Below are positions 1 to 7,356 of a stretch of 11,323 nucleotides of DNA, piece by piece. The notes beneath the pieces are model-generated. The model worked only from the letters and a program-made list of their open reading frames with translations, made no database searches and was not told where the DNA came from. The translations under genes and the position numbers were made by a program. Position 1 is the first letter of the stretch. The number at the start of each line of letters is the position of its first letter. This stretch comes from Pseudolabrys sp. (GTDB taxonomy: Bacteria > Pseudomonadota > Alphaproteobacteria > Rhizobiales > Xanthobacteraceae). The stretch covers positions 1 to 11,323 of the forward strand of contig JAHCKF010000077.1 of the NCBI GenBank assembly GCA_026125925.1, in the 5' to 3' direction.

Positions 1-27
1 CCGCCGGATCGGCCGCGCGACTGCGCG

Positions 28-35
28 TTAACCAT
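28..35 (+). promoter_or_regulatory. possible CtrA-like half-site in the leading intergenic region
   Basis: The octamer TTAACCAT matches the short form of the CtrA recognition sequence known from Caulobacter and other alphaproteobacteria. It is followed seven bases after its TTAA by TTTT rather than a second TTAA, so the full TTAA-N7-TTAA site is imperfect. Another TTAAC lies at 132-136. The stretch 1-180 holds no credible gene. It is upstream of the zinc-ribbon gene and may also hold the promoter of a divergent gene outside the window. An eight-base match can arise by chance, so this is a weak call. Confidence 0.2.
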
Positions 36-180
36 CGGTTTTACAGGAGAATCACAGCGCCGCCATAGGCGCGGCAGGCAAAAACGCGCCCTCGCACCCG
101 GATGAACAAAGCCGGCATGGTTTCCGGTCCATTAACGGTCGGCTGGTAGGGTCGAAGCGCCCGAAAAGCCGCAGAATCGT

Positions 181-1122
181 ATGTTGATCGTCTGTCCCAG
201 CTGCGCGACCTCCTACATGATCGATCCGGCCTCGGTCGGCCCGAGCGGCCGCGCCGTGCGCTGCGCCCGCTGCCGCTCCACCTGGTTCGTCAATCCGGGC
301 AAATCGGCCGAGGCCCCGAACGTGTCGGCTTTCGTCAACGACGTCATCGCCGAGGCCGAAGCGGACGCTCAGAACGGAAAGATCGGCGAAATTGGCAAGA
401 TGGAGACGCCGCCGCCGGCGGATGAGCCGCCATCGCTGGCGCCGGAACCCGACGCCACTTTCGACCGGCCGAGCGTCGAGCCGTCATTCGAAGACGCCGC
501 GCCGCCGGTCTTCGCTCACGACGTTTCCGAGCCGCCGACGATTACGGATGCGCCGCCGCTGGTGCCGCCGGACGATCACGATAGCTTCCACGCCGCCGCC
601 GACGCCGCCGACGACGGGGAGCGCGCCGACTACGCCGCCCGCCGCGCCCGCATGCGCGCCAAGCGGCAGAAGACGCAGCGCAACTCACGCTGGATCGCCC
701 TCATCCTGATCCTGTTCGCCGTCAACATCGGCATCATCGTCGGGCGGCATCAGATCGTGCGTTATCTGCCGCAGACTGCATCGCTGTTCGCCTCGATCGG
801 CCTGCCGGTCAATCTGCGCAACCTCGAATTCGAGGGCATCAAGATCGCGAAGGAGACGCAGGACGGCGTCACCATTCTCATCATCGAAGGCAAGATCGTG
901 AACACGGTCGGCGCCGCCACCGACGTGCCGCGCCTGCGCTTTGCCGCCCGCAACGCCTCCGGGCAGGAAATCTACACCTGGAGCATGCAGCCGACGCGCA
1001 GCATCCTCGGCCCCGGCGACAGCCTGCCCTTCACCAGCCGCCTCGCGGCGCCGCCGGCCGACGCCGTCGATATCATGGTGCGGTTCTTCACCAAGCAGGA
1101 TATCGCGAGCGGGATGAAGTAG
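181..1122 (+). CDS. MJ0042-type zinc-ribbon, single-pass membrane protein
   Basis: This 313-residue protein begins with a zinc ribbon: C5-x2-C8 and C28-x2-C31 form the four-cysteine knuckle pair of the MJ0042/zinc_ribbon_4 family. A long acidic, Pro/Ala-rich and probably disordered linker follows (about residues 45-150). Next comes a strongly basic stretch just before one transmembrane helix at about 171-188, so the zinc ribbon should be cytoplasmic and the C-terminal part periplasmic. The C-terminal region (about 205-305) resembles the DUF3426 beta-rich domain that usually accompanies this zinc ribbon. The biochemical role is not known. The ATG at 181 puts the first cysteine at residue 5, as in the family, although no strong Shine-Dalgarno sequence precedes it. 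It converges on the DUF4175 gene across a repeat. Related alphaproteobacterial genes often sit beside ftsE/ftsX (recollection), which cannot be checked here. Confidence 0.85.
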   Translation: MLIVCPSCATSYMIDPASVGPSGRAVRCARCRSTWFVNPGKSAEAPNVSAFVNDVIAEAEADAQNGKIGEIGKMETPPPADEPPSLAPEPDATFDRPSVEPSFEDAAPPVFAHDVSEPPTITDAPPLVPPDDHDSFHAAADAADDGERADYAARRARMRAKRQKTQRNSRWIALILILFAVNIGIIVGRHQIVRYLPQTASLFASIGLPVNLRNLEFEGIKIAKETQDGVTILIIEGKIVNTVGAATDVPRLRFAARNASGQEIYTWSMQPTRSILGPGDSLPFTSRLAAPPADAVDIMVRFFTKQDIASGMK

Positions 1123-1130
1123 CGCGCTTG

Positions 1131-1262
1131 CTTATCCCTCCCCGTCTTCGGGGAGGGTGGCGAGCGATAGCGAGCCGGGTGGGGCAAAACGCCGACGCCG
1201 TTCCCCACCCGTCGCCGCGCTGGCCGCGCGGCGCCACCCTCCCCTTTCAGGGGAGGGATAAG
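1131..1262. repeat. palindromic intergenic repeat element between convergent genes
   Basis: A perfect 13-base inverted repeat bounds the element: CTTATCCCTCCCC at 1131-1143 pairs with GGGGAGGGATAAG at 1250-1262. Inside are further perfect stems: 1136-1144 with 1149-1157 (loop TCTT), GGGTGGGG at 1177-1184 with CCCCACCC at 1203-1210, 1213-1220 with 1226-1233, and 1237-1244 with 1250-1257. This layered palindromic design is typical of mosaic repeats scattered between genes in Rhizobiales genomes. It fills the gap between the ends of the zinc-ribbon gene and the DUF4175 gene. It may therefore act as a two-way transcription stop, but no T-run follows either hairpin, so it is not a canonical intrinsic terminator. 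Confidence 0.8.
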
Positions 1263-1272
1263 AAAGTGAAAC

Positions 1273-3966
1273 TCAAAAATCCTTCAGCAGCCGCTCGATG
1301 TAGTCGAGCTCAAGCTGCGGGCGATAGCTCTCGCCGAAGCGCTTGCGCAATTCCTCGAGAATACGGCGCGCACGCTGCGCATCGATCTCGCCCGGCACCT
1401 TGACGTTGTTGTCGTCGCCGTAATCGCGGCCACGCAGCGGACGGCCGAGCGGATCGGTGTTCTGTTCGGCGCGCTGACGGCCGCGGCCGGGCTGCCCGTT
1501 GGGGCCCATGCCCTGCCCTTGGCCCTGCTGCATCTGCTGCGCCATTCCCTGCGCGCCCTTGCGCATGGCTTCCAGGGCGCGGCCCTGGCTGTCGACGGCG
1601 CCGTCGGCGTCGCCGTCGCCGAGGCTGCCTTCGGCCTCACCCATGGCTTCGCCGGCATCGCCGAGCTGCTGACCCGGCCCATCCTGATCGCCCTGCCCCT
1701 GACCTTGCTCCTGGCCTTCGCCCTGCTGCCCCTGCTGACCCGCGCCGCGCTGACGCAATTGCTCGAGCAGCTTGTTGAGCCGGTCCTTCAGCGCCTGCTG
1801 GTCCTGGCGCAGGTCGCCCATCTGCTGGTTACCTTGCTGACCCTGCTGGCCGCGTTGCCCGCGCTGGCCGCGGCGCTGGTCCTGCCCCTGCTTGAAGGTG
1901 CGGTCGCGCAACTGCTGCTGCTTGCGGATCATGTCGCTCAATTCGTCGAGCGCCGAGTTCATGTCCTGGTCGCCGCCGTCCTGATTGGCGCCCGGCCGCG
2001 CCATTTGCAGGTTCTCCATCATGGCCTGCAACTGGTCGAGCAGCGCCTTGGCGGCGTCGCGATTGCCGGAGCGCGCCATTTGCTCGAGGCGATCCATCAT
2101 GCTGTTGAGGTCGCGCTGGCTGAGCGTGCGGCTGTTGCGGTCGAGCGGTTGCTGCAATGCCTGCGGATTCTTGCGCATCTCCTCGGCGAGCGCCTGCATG
2201 AACTTGTCCATCGCGGCGCGAAGCTGGTCCATTAGCTTCTTGAGCTCTTCGTCGCTGGCGCCGCGCTCGAGCGCCTGGCGCAGCGCATCCTGCGCCTGCC
2301 GCAGAGCCTGTTCGGCCTGGCTGACATTGCCGTCCTCGAGCTGCAGCGCCATCTGCCAGAGCCGCCCGACCACGTCGCGCAACTGATCGTCGGTCTTGGC
2401 GTTGCGCAGATCGAAATAGATCGAGCGCAGACCGAGATAGACGCCGGCCTCCGGCGTAAACTTCTCTGGTGCGATGGTCAGCGTGTCGAGCGCGGTCAGC
2501 ACCAGCGGCTTCTCGTTGGCGTCGAGCGCCAGGATACGGCGTTGCTCGATCAGCGCCCGCGCCAGCGGCTTGACGAAGATTCGCTGCGGCAGCGTCACGT
2601 CGCGCGGCTCGCTGGTGCCGACATTGCCCGCTTCATCCCGCACGGTGAGCGTCACCGCGACCTCGCTGCCGGCCCAGGGATGATCGGTGAGATCCTGCGT
2701 CGTCTGCGCCGCACCGGCGCGCGTGCGCGCCTGTGGCAGCGTCAGCGCGAATTCGGGCGCCGGGTACAAGGGGTGCGGCGGCTTGGCGCCGTCCGCCTTC
2801 GCCGCGTCGCCGGCAACTTTCTTCGCGGCATCATCCTTGAGCGCGAAGGTCGCCTTGCCGTCGACGATGCCGTAGTCGTCATCCATTTTGTAGTCGAGTC
2901 GCAGCGCGCCGCGCGCCTGCCGCTCGGGGTCCTTGGTCAGTTCGACGGTCGGCGCGCGGTCCGGGATCGCGGAGAAAGTCCACACCGGTTCGCGGCTGCC
3001 GACGCCCTGCAGCGTCACCGAACCGTCGGTCTTGATGACAAAGCGCTGCTCATCGGTGCCGGCCGGCAGCACGTTCTTCGGATCCTGTGGCACCGGTTCG
3101 ATGCCGCCGACGCGCACCGTGGTGAAAGACACCTGGCCGGTGGAGCGGACGATGAGTTGGCTACCGGCAGGCACCGAAATCGGCGCGGCGGCGAGATTGG
3201 CCATGTCGGTCGGCTCGCCCGGCCGCAGGCCTTGCAGCATCACCGGCGGTCGCCCGGTGTAGAGCGGCGGGGTGACCCAGGCGTCGATGCGGAAATTGGC
3301 CGGCGCGACGACGCCCTTCCAGTCGAAGGCGGCGGTGACGCGCTTCCAGCGTTCGCCGCCGGCCGACACGAAGGCGGCAAACACGAGAAGCAAGACAAGC
3401 GCGCGCAACGCCATCGGATCGCGCAGCGACAGCTTCGGCTGCGGCCAGCCGGCCTTCAACTTCTCCGCCGACAGGAGCGCGCGCTCAACATGCGCCTGCC
3501 ACAGCGCCTGCGCCACCGGATCGGTGCGGTTGGCGGAGATGTTGTCGGCGATCGCGGTGGCAGGGCGGTGCGAGGCGCCGCTGCTGCGATCGAGGCGGCG
3601 CAGGCCGTCGCGATCGGTCGGCACCCGCAGGCGGAACAGCGGGATCGCGGCGAATGCGAAAATGCCGAGGAAGACGACGAGCCCGGCGATGCGCCCGAGT
3701 GGCGGCAAGGCCAGCCACAATCCGGCCCAGGACAGTGCGAGGAACAGTCCGAGCGCCGTCGCCAGCGCCGCAAGCGCCGGCCACAGGCGCTCCCACAGCA
3801 GGCTGCCGCGCGCGCGAGAGATGGCGCGGCTCAGCATCAGGCGCGCGCGTTGCGGCCTTCCGTGCGTCGTTTGATCCTGTGCGTCCAAAGGCACTCCGCC
3901 GTCGCTACCGGGGCCAAAGAATCCTGCCGACTCTTTCAGGCTAACACGAAGCAAGTCCCAAGCCAC
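1273..3966 (-). CDS. DUF4175 / TIGR02302 family large membrane protein
   Basis: This protein of up to 897 residues matches the TIGR02302/DUF4175 family, known mainly from alphaproteobacteria and of unknown biochemical function. Two hydrophobic helices lie at about residues 61-84 and 90-111 and a third at about 185-203. They are followed by a long, probably periplasmic region that opens with a conserved-looking Trp-Val-Thr-Pro-Pro-Leu-Tyr-Thr-Gly segment. The C-terminal third is helical and coiled-coil-like (about 545-690), then a Gln/Gly/Asp-rich low-complexity segment (about 695-820), then a short basic ordered tail ending in Asp-Phe. The start is uncertain. The GTG at 3966 gives the longest form; a GTG at 3894 (residue 25) or the ATG at 3837 (residue 44), just before the Leu-Trp-Glu-Arg-Leu-Trp segment leading into the first helix, are equally possible. 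It lies 24 bases downstream of lysA on the same strand, so co-transcription is likely. An envelope role is inferred from topology only. Confidence 0.88.
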   Translation of the reverse strand: MAWDLLRVSLKESAGFFGPGSDGGVPLDAQDQTTHGRPQRARLMLSRAISRARGSLLWERLWPALAALATALGLFLALSWAGLWLALPPLGRIAGLVVFLGIFAFAAIPLFRLRVPTDRDGLRRLDRSSGASHRPATAIADNISANRTDPVAQALWQAHVERALLSAEKLKAGWPQPKLSLRDPMALRALVLLLVFAAFVSAGGERWKRVTAAFDWKGVVAPANFRIDAWVTPPLYTGRPPVMLQGLRPGEPTDMANLAAAPISVPAGSQLIVRSTGQVSFTTVRVGGIEPVPQDPKNVLPAGTDEQRFVIKTDGSVTLQGVGSREPVWTFSAIPDRAPTVELTKDPERQARGALRLDYKMDDDYGIVDGKATFALKDDAAKKVAGDAAKADGAKPPHPLYPAPEFALTLPQARTRAGAAQTTQDLTDHPWAGSEVAVTLTVRDEAGNVGTSEPRDVTLPQRIFVKPLARALIEQRRILALDANEKPLVLTALDTLTIAPEKFTPEAGVYLGLRSIYFDLRNAKTDDQLRDVVGRLWQMALQLEDGNVSQAEQALRQAQDALRQALERGASDEELKKLMDQLRAAMDKFMQALAEEMRKNPQALQQPLDRNSRTLSQRDLNSMMDRLEQMARSGNRDAAKALLDQLQAMMENLQMARPGANQDGGDQDMNSALDELSDMIRKQQQLRDRTFKQGQDQRRGQRGQRGQQGQQGNQQMGDLRQDQQALKDRLNKLLEQLRQRGAGQQGQQGEGQEQGQGQGDQDGPGQQLGDAGEAMGEAEGSLGDGDADGAVDSQGRALEAMRKGAQGMAQQMQQGQGQGMGPNGQPGRGRQRAEQNTDPLGRPLRGRDYGDDNNVKVPGEIDAQRARRILEELRKRFGESYRPQLELDYIERLLKDF

Positions 3967-3990
3967 GTAACAAGGGCGTCAGGAGCGGGC

Positions 3991-5256
3991 TTAGAGCCAG
4001 TCCGGCATGCGATCGAGCGCAATTAATTGGTCAACTTCAAGGCGGGGCCGCACCAGCGCCCATTCGTCGCCCTTGACCAGCACTTCCGGAACGAGGGCCC
4101 GCGTATTGTAAGTTCCCGCCTGAACGGCGCCATAGGCGCCCGCGGTCATGACGGCAAGCAGTTCTCCGGGCTTCGGTTCCGCCATTTCCCGGCCAAGACC
4201 GAGAAAATCGCCGCTTTCACAGACCGGACCGACCACATCGGCCGTGATCCGTGCGGCATCCTCCGGTGGCGGGGTCACCGGCCGGATGGCGTGATAGGCC
4301 TCGTACAATGTCGGCCGGATCAGGTCGTTCATGCCGGCATCGACGATGACGAAGTGCTTGGCTTCGCCGTGCTTAACGAACAGCACCCGCGTCACCAGAA
4401 TACCGGCATTGCCGACGAGCAGCCGGCCCGGTTCAAAGATCAACCGGCAGCCGAGATCCTTGGTCGTGCGCTTGACGACATCGGCATAGGCGTCCGGCAG
4501 CGGCGGCGGCTCGTTGTCATCGCGATAGGGAATGCCGAGGCCGCCGCCGAAATCGACATGCGAGATCTTGTGGCCGTCGCCACGCAAGGTGCCGACGAAT
4601 TCGGCCAGCAAGGCGAAGGCGTTGCCGAACGGTTCGAGATCGACGATCTGGCTGCCGATATGCATATCGACGCCGGTGACCTCGATGCCCTTGAGCTTCG
4701 CGGCATGGGTATAGACATCGCGTGCGCGGCTGATCGGAATGCCGAACTTGTTCTCGGACTTGCCGGTCGCGATCTTATGATGGGTCTTGGCATCGATGTC
4801 CGGATTGACGCGCACCGACACATGCGCGGTACGCCCCTTCGCCGCGGCGATCGAGGCGAGCAGATCGAGCTCCGGTTCGGATTCGACGTTGATGCAGAAG
4901 ATGCCTTCGTCGAGCGCCAGCGCCAATTCCTGGGCGGTCTTGCCGACACCGGAGAACATGATCTTCTCCGGCGGGATGCCGGCGGCGCGGGCGCGCTTCA
5001 ATTCGCCGCCGGAGACGACGTCGGCGCCGGCCCCCAGCTTCGCCAGAGTCCTGATGACGGCCTGATTGGAGTTGGCCTTCATCGCGTAGCATATCAGCGC
5101 ATCGACGCCGGCAAAGGCCGAGGCAAACACCTTGTAGTGGCGCTCGAGCGTCGCTGTCGAATAACAATAGAACGGCGTGCCGACCTTCTCGGCCAGCATG
5201 ACGAGGTTCACCGCCTCGGCATGGAGGACGCCGTCGCGATAATCGAAATGATTCAT
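3991..5256 (-). CDS. lysA: diaminopimelate decarboxylase
   Basis: LysA decarboxylates meso-2,6-diaminopimelate to L-lysine, the last step of the DAP pathway, in the cytoplasm with pyridoxal phosphate (PLP). The 421-residue length is normal for the family. Visible signatures are the PLP-binding lysine K60 in YAMKAN, the HIGSQI motif, the glycine-rich phosphate-binding DFGGGLGIPY, the EPGR motif, the active-site CESGD with C346 from the partner subunit of the dimer, and GAYG followed by the YN near the C terminus. The alanine-racemase-like barrel comes first and the beta domain last. The ATG at 5256 begins the usual NHFDYRDG-type N terminus; upstream is a purine-rich AAGAAG that could serve as a weak ribosome site. 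It follows the lptM-like gene by 52 bases and precedes the DUF4175 gene by 24, suggesting one operon. Confidence 0.97.
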   Translation of the reverse strand: MNHFDYRDGVLHAEAVNLVMLAEKVGTPFYCYSTATLERHYKVFASAFAGVDALICYAMKANSNQAVIRTLAKLGAGADVVSGGELKRARAAGIPPEKIMFSGVGKTAQELALALDEGIFCINVESEPELDLLASIAAAKGRTAHVSVRVNPDIDAKTHHKIATGKSENKFGIPISRARDVYTHAAKLKGIEVTGVDMHIGSQIVDLEPFGNAFALLAEFVGTLRGDGHKISHVDFGGGLGIPYRDDNEPPPLPDAYADVVKRTTKDLGCRLIFEPGRLLVGNAGILVTRVLFVKHGEAKHFVIVDAGMNDLIRPTLYEAYHAIRPVTPPPEDAARITADVVGPVCESGDFLGLGREMAEPKPGELLAVMTAGAYGAVQAGTYNTRALVPEVLVKGDEWALVRPRLEVDQLIALDRMPDWL

Positions 5257-5308
5257 CGAAATTGACTTCTTGATCGCGGACTTAATGTCGCGCGCGGCCG
5301 AGCGAGAA

Positions 5309-5590
5309 TTAGTTCAGGAGCTTGTCGAGGAAGATCGGTTTTTTTTCGCCCTTCGGCGCCTCCATGGCGTCGTAACCGGAGCCGCCGGAGCTACCGCCGC
5401 CCAGCGGCGAAACGGCCACGGGGTTGAGCAGCGACGGGCTGTTGCTCTGCGCCGGCTGGGTCTCGCCGGTCGCCGCGGCGCCCGGCGGCAGGTCAAGCGG
5501 ACCCTTGCGGCCGCAGGCGGCCAGCCCAAGCGTGAGGGCCAGTGCGCCGATCATGGCGAGGCGAAAAAAGGGGCGGTCTGATGCTGACAA
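5309..5590 (-). CDS. lptM: LptM/YifL-like small outer-membrane lipoprotein
   Basis: This 93-residue protein has a short basic N terminus, a hydrophobic segment (about residues 11-25) and a lipobox LAAC, with C26 predicted to be lipidated. The following GRKGPL is the hallmark of the LptM (formerly YifL) family. In E. coli LptM binds the LPS translocon LptD/LptE and helps LptD disulfide maturation. The rest is Pro/Gly/Ser-rich and poorly conserved, as usual. The chosen start is TTG at 5590 because a GGAG sits eight bases upstream. The first in-frame ATG (residue 13) would leave only 13 residues before the lipidated cysteine and no basic n-region, too little for a signal peptide. It is the first gene of the apparent lptM-lysA-DUF4175 operon; yifL lies next to the DAP-pathway gene dapF in E. 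coli. Family assignment is fairly firm; the LptD-partner role is carried over from E. coli. Confidence 0.85.
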   Translation of the reverse strand: MSASDRPFFRLAMIGALALTLGLAACGRKGPLDLPPGAAATGETQPAQSNSPSLLNPVAVSPLGGGSSGGSGYDAMEAPKGEKKPIFLDKLLN

Positions 5591-5598
5591 GCTGGGCT

Positions 5599-5602
5599 CT
5601 CC
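5599..5602 (-). promoter_or_regulatory. ribosome binding site supporting a TTG start for lptM
   Basis: Read on the minus strand this is GGAG, separated by eight bases from the TTG at 5590-5588. It is the only good Shine-Dalgarno match near the gene start and decides in favour of the TTG codon over the internal ATG. Confidence 0.5.
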
Positions 5603-5615
5603 GAATACGGCCGGT

Positions 5616-5644
5616 ATCTTACCAAAGCCGCGATAAAAGGCGAA
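5616..5644 (-). promoter_or_regulatory. candidate promoter for the lptM-lysA-DUF4175 operon
   Basis: On the minus strand a TTCGCC (-35, positions 5644-5639) is followed after 17 bases by TAAGAT (-10, positions 5621-5616), giving a start of transcription a little upstream of the lptM ribosome site. The -10 matches 4 of 6 consensus bases and the -35 only 3 of 6, so this is a modest candidate chosen for its location in the 66-base gap before lptM. Confidence 0.3.
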
Positions 5645-5656
5645 ATCGCGTCCTGT

Positions 5657-5902
5657 TCATTCACTGGACCGGCGCGCCGCCAGCTTGCGTTCCGGGGCCT
5701 CGACACCGTGGAGCCGCTCGCGCTGGGCTTCGAGCCACACCAGCCGTTTGAAGGCATTTTTCCGGAGATTGGAATTTGTCGCGGCATCGAACCGCCACTC
5801 GGCGCCGGCAATCAACAAATTGAGCTCCGACAAAGACAGCTTTTCAGCCTCGGCGTCGGTGTTGGCGCCACCCCGCAACCGCCCCCTGCTTGGCTCCGCC
5901 AC
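5657..5902 (-). CDS. small conserved-looking hypothetical protein downstream of argH
   Basis: This 81-residue charged protein has no signal peptide, membrane segment or cysteine. After an Arg/Gly-rich N terminus (about 1-15), residues 20-70 look like two amphipathic helices: one with LSLSELNLLIAGAEWRF, the second with NAFKRLVWLEAQRERLHG. The pattern resembles a short hypothetical protein I recall next to argH in Bradyrhizobium-type genomes, but I cannot name a family. The start is GTG at 5902-5900, with only one base between it and the argH TGA (5906-5904), so translation is probably coupled to argH; the purine-rich end of argH (AAAGAGCGGG) could act as its ribosome site. Codon choice is GC-rich at third positions like the neighbours. 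Function unknown; a helical partner or regulator is only a guess. Confidence 0.6.
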   Translation of the reverse strand: MAEPSRGRLRGGANTDAEAEKLSLSELNLLIAGAEWRFDAATNSNLRKNAFKRLVWLEAQRERLHGVEAPERKLAARRSSE

Positions 5903-5903
5903 G

Positions 5904-7295
5904 TCACGCCCGCTCTTTAGCCAGCTTCTTGAGCCAGCGCTTCGCCTGCGCCTTCACGTTTTTCGGCGCGGTGCCGCCGTAGCTAACGCGGCTTTTCACC
6001 GAGCGATCGACCGACAGCACGCTGAACACGTCGTCGGTGATCTTCGGCTCGACCGCCTGCATGTCGGCGAGCGGCAGGCGATGCAGCGGCACGCCCTTGG
6101 CCGAGGCGGCCGCGACAATCCGGCCCGTGATGTGATGCGCCTCGCGGAACGGAATGTTGAAGGTCCGCACCAGCCAATCGGCGAGATCGGTCGCGGTGGC
6201 GTAGCCGTCGCCGGCGGCCTTCTTCATTTTCGTCGTGTCGGGCACGAGGTCATTGACCATGCCGGTCATCGCCGCGATGGCAAGGCTGAGCGCGGACAGC
6301 GCGTCCATCACGCCTTCCTTGTCCTCCTGCATGTCCTTGGCATAGGCGAGCGGCAGGCCCTTCATGACGATGAGCAGGCCGTTGAGCGCGCCGATGATGC
6401 GGCCGGCCTTGGCCCGCACCAGTTCGGCGGCGTCCGGGTTGCGCTTCTGCGGCATGATCGACGAGCCGGTCGTGAACTTGTCCGACAGCTTGACGAGACC
6501 GGTCAGCGGCGAGGTCCAGATGATGATCTCTTCGGCGAAACGCGACAGGTGCATCGCCGTGATCGAGGCGGCGGCCAATGTCTCCAGCGCGAAATCGCGA
6601 TCGGACACGGCGTCGAGCGAGTTGGCGGTCGGCCGGTCGAAGCCGAGCGAGGCCGCGGTCATGTCGCGATCGAGATGGAACGAGGTGCCGGCCAGCGCGC
6701 CGGAGCCGAGCGGCGATTCATTGAGACGCTTGCGCGCATCGGCGAAGCGGCCGCGGTCGCGGCCCGCCATCTCGACGTAAGCCAGAAGATGATGGCCGAA
6801 GGTCACCGGCTGCGCGGTCTGCAGATGGGTGAAGCCCGGCATCACCGTTGCGGCATGATCGAGCGCTTTTTCGGAGAGCGCGATCTGATAGGCTGCGAGC
6901 GCCGCATCGAGCGTGTCGATGGTGTCGCGCACCCACAGTTTGAAATCCGTCGCCACCTGGTCGTTGCGCGAGCGCGCGGTGTGCAGGCGGCCGGCCGGCG
7001 CGCCGATCATGTCGGTGAGCCGGCTCTCGACATTCATGTGAATGTCCTCGAGGGCGCGCTTGAAGGTGAATTTGCCCGCCTCGATCTCTGACAGGATCGT
7101 GTCTAGACCGTGAGCGATCTTTTTCGCATCGTCCGCCGCAATGATGCCTTGCTTGGCCAGCATGTCGGCATGGGCCTTGGAGGCGGCAATGTCCTGGCGG
7201 TAGAGATGCCGGTCAAAGTCGATGGAGGCGTTGATTTCCTCCATAATGACATCGGGACCGGAGGCAAATCGCCCGCCCCACATTTTGTTGCTCAT
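5904..7295 (-). CDS. argH: argininosuccinate lyase
   Basis: ArgH splits argininosuccinate into arginine and fumarate, the last step of arginine synthesis, as a cytoplasmic homotetramer. The 463-residue length is typical. The fumarase/aspartase superfamily signature [11 protein letters not shown] occupies residues 277-287, with the catalytic serine of the mobile loop at S278. The catalytic histidine is H157 in the PGFTHLQ motif. The N-terminal MWGGRF and the TARSRNDQV motif are also characteristic. The ATG at 7295 begins this standard N terminus; its upstream sequence (GAGTTTAGAGCGG) has only a loose Shine-Dalgarno match. It is divergent from tlpA across 61 bases and is followed almost without a gap by the 81-residue hypothetical gene. 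All key residues seen are intact. Confidence 0.98.
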   Translation of the reverse strand: MSNKMWGGRFASGPDVIMEEINASIDFDRHLYRQDIAASKAHADMLAKQGIIAADDAKKIAHGLDTILSEIEAGKFTFKRALEDIHMNVESRLTDMIGAPAGRLHTARSRNDQVATDFKLWVRDTIDTLDAALAAYQIALSEKALDHAATVMPGFTHLQTAQPVTFGHHLLAYVEMAGRDRGRFADARKRLNESPLGSGALAGTSFHLDRDMTAASLGFDRPTANSLDAVSDRDFALETLAAASITAMHLSRFAEEIIIWTSPLTGLVKLSDKFTTGSSIMPQKRNPDAAELVRAKAGRIIGALNGLLIVMKGLPLAYAKDMQEDKEGVMDALSALSLAIAAMTGMVNDLVPDTTKMKKAAGDGYATATDLADWLVRTFNIPFREAHHITGRIVAAASAKGVPLHRLPLADMQAVEPKITDDVFSVLSVDRSVKSRVSYGGTAPKNVKAQAKRWLKKLAKERA

Positions 7296-7317
7296 CGTGC
7301 CGCTCTAAACTCTGCTC

Positions 7318-7329
7318 TGTGACGTCACA
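7318..7329. promoter_or_regulatory. perfect 12-bp palindrome between divergent argH and tlpA
   Basis: TGTGACGTCACA is a perfect palindrome lying 23 bases from the argH start and 28 from the tlpA start. It has the TGTGA/TCACA half-sites of the CRP/FNR family but with a two-base rather than six-base centre, so it is not a standard CRP site. Its symmetry and its place in a short divergent promoter region suggest an operator. No regulator can be named. Confidence 0.35.
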
Positions 7330-7356
7330 ACCAACCTGCCGAATGCAAAACCGATC

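Noticed and set aside
1128..1403. 91-codon plus-strand frame over the first repeat
   Set aside because: It translates a palindromic repeat and then the antisense of DUF4175; no coding support.
1519..2235. Leu/Ala-rich 238-codon plus-strand frame resembling a membrane protein
   Set aside because: It is the complement of the Gln/Glu-rich tail of the DUF4175 protein; Gln and Glu codons read in reverse give Leu-rich sequence, so the hydrophobicity is an artefact.
2542..4026. 494-codon open frame on the plus strand opposite the DUF4175 gene
   Set aside because: It is Arg/Gly/Ala-rich with no recognisable motif and mirrors a well-supported gene; long antisense open frames are expected at this GC content.
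4027..5265. 412-codon open frame on the plus strand opposite lysA
   Set aside because: It spans almost exactly the antisense of a gene with all LysA motifs and shows only biased composition.
5685..7091. 468-codon open frame on the plus strand opposite argH
   Set aside because: Antisense shadow: Arg/His/Gly-rich without domain signatures, while argH has an intact catalytic signature.
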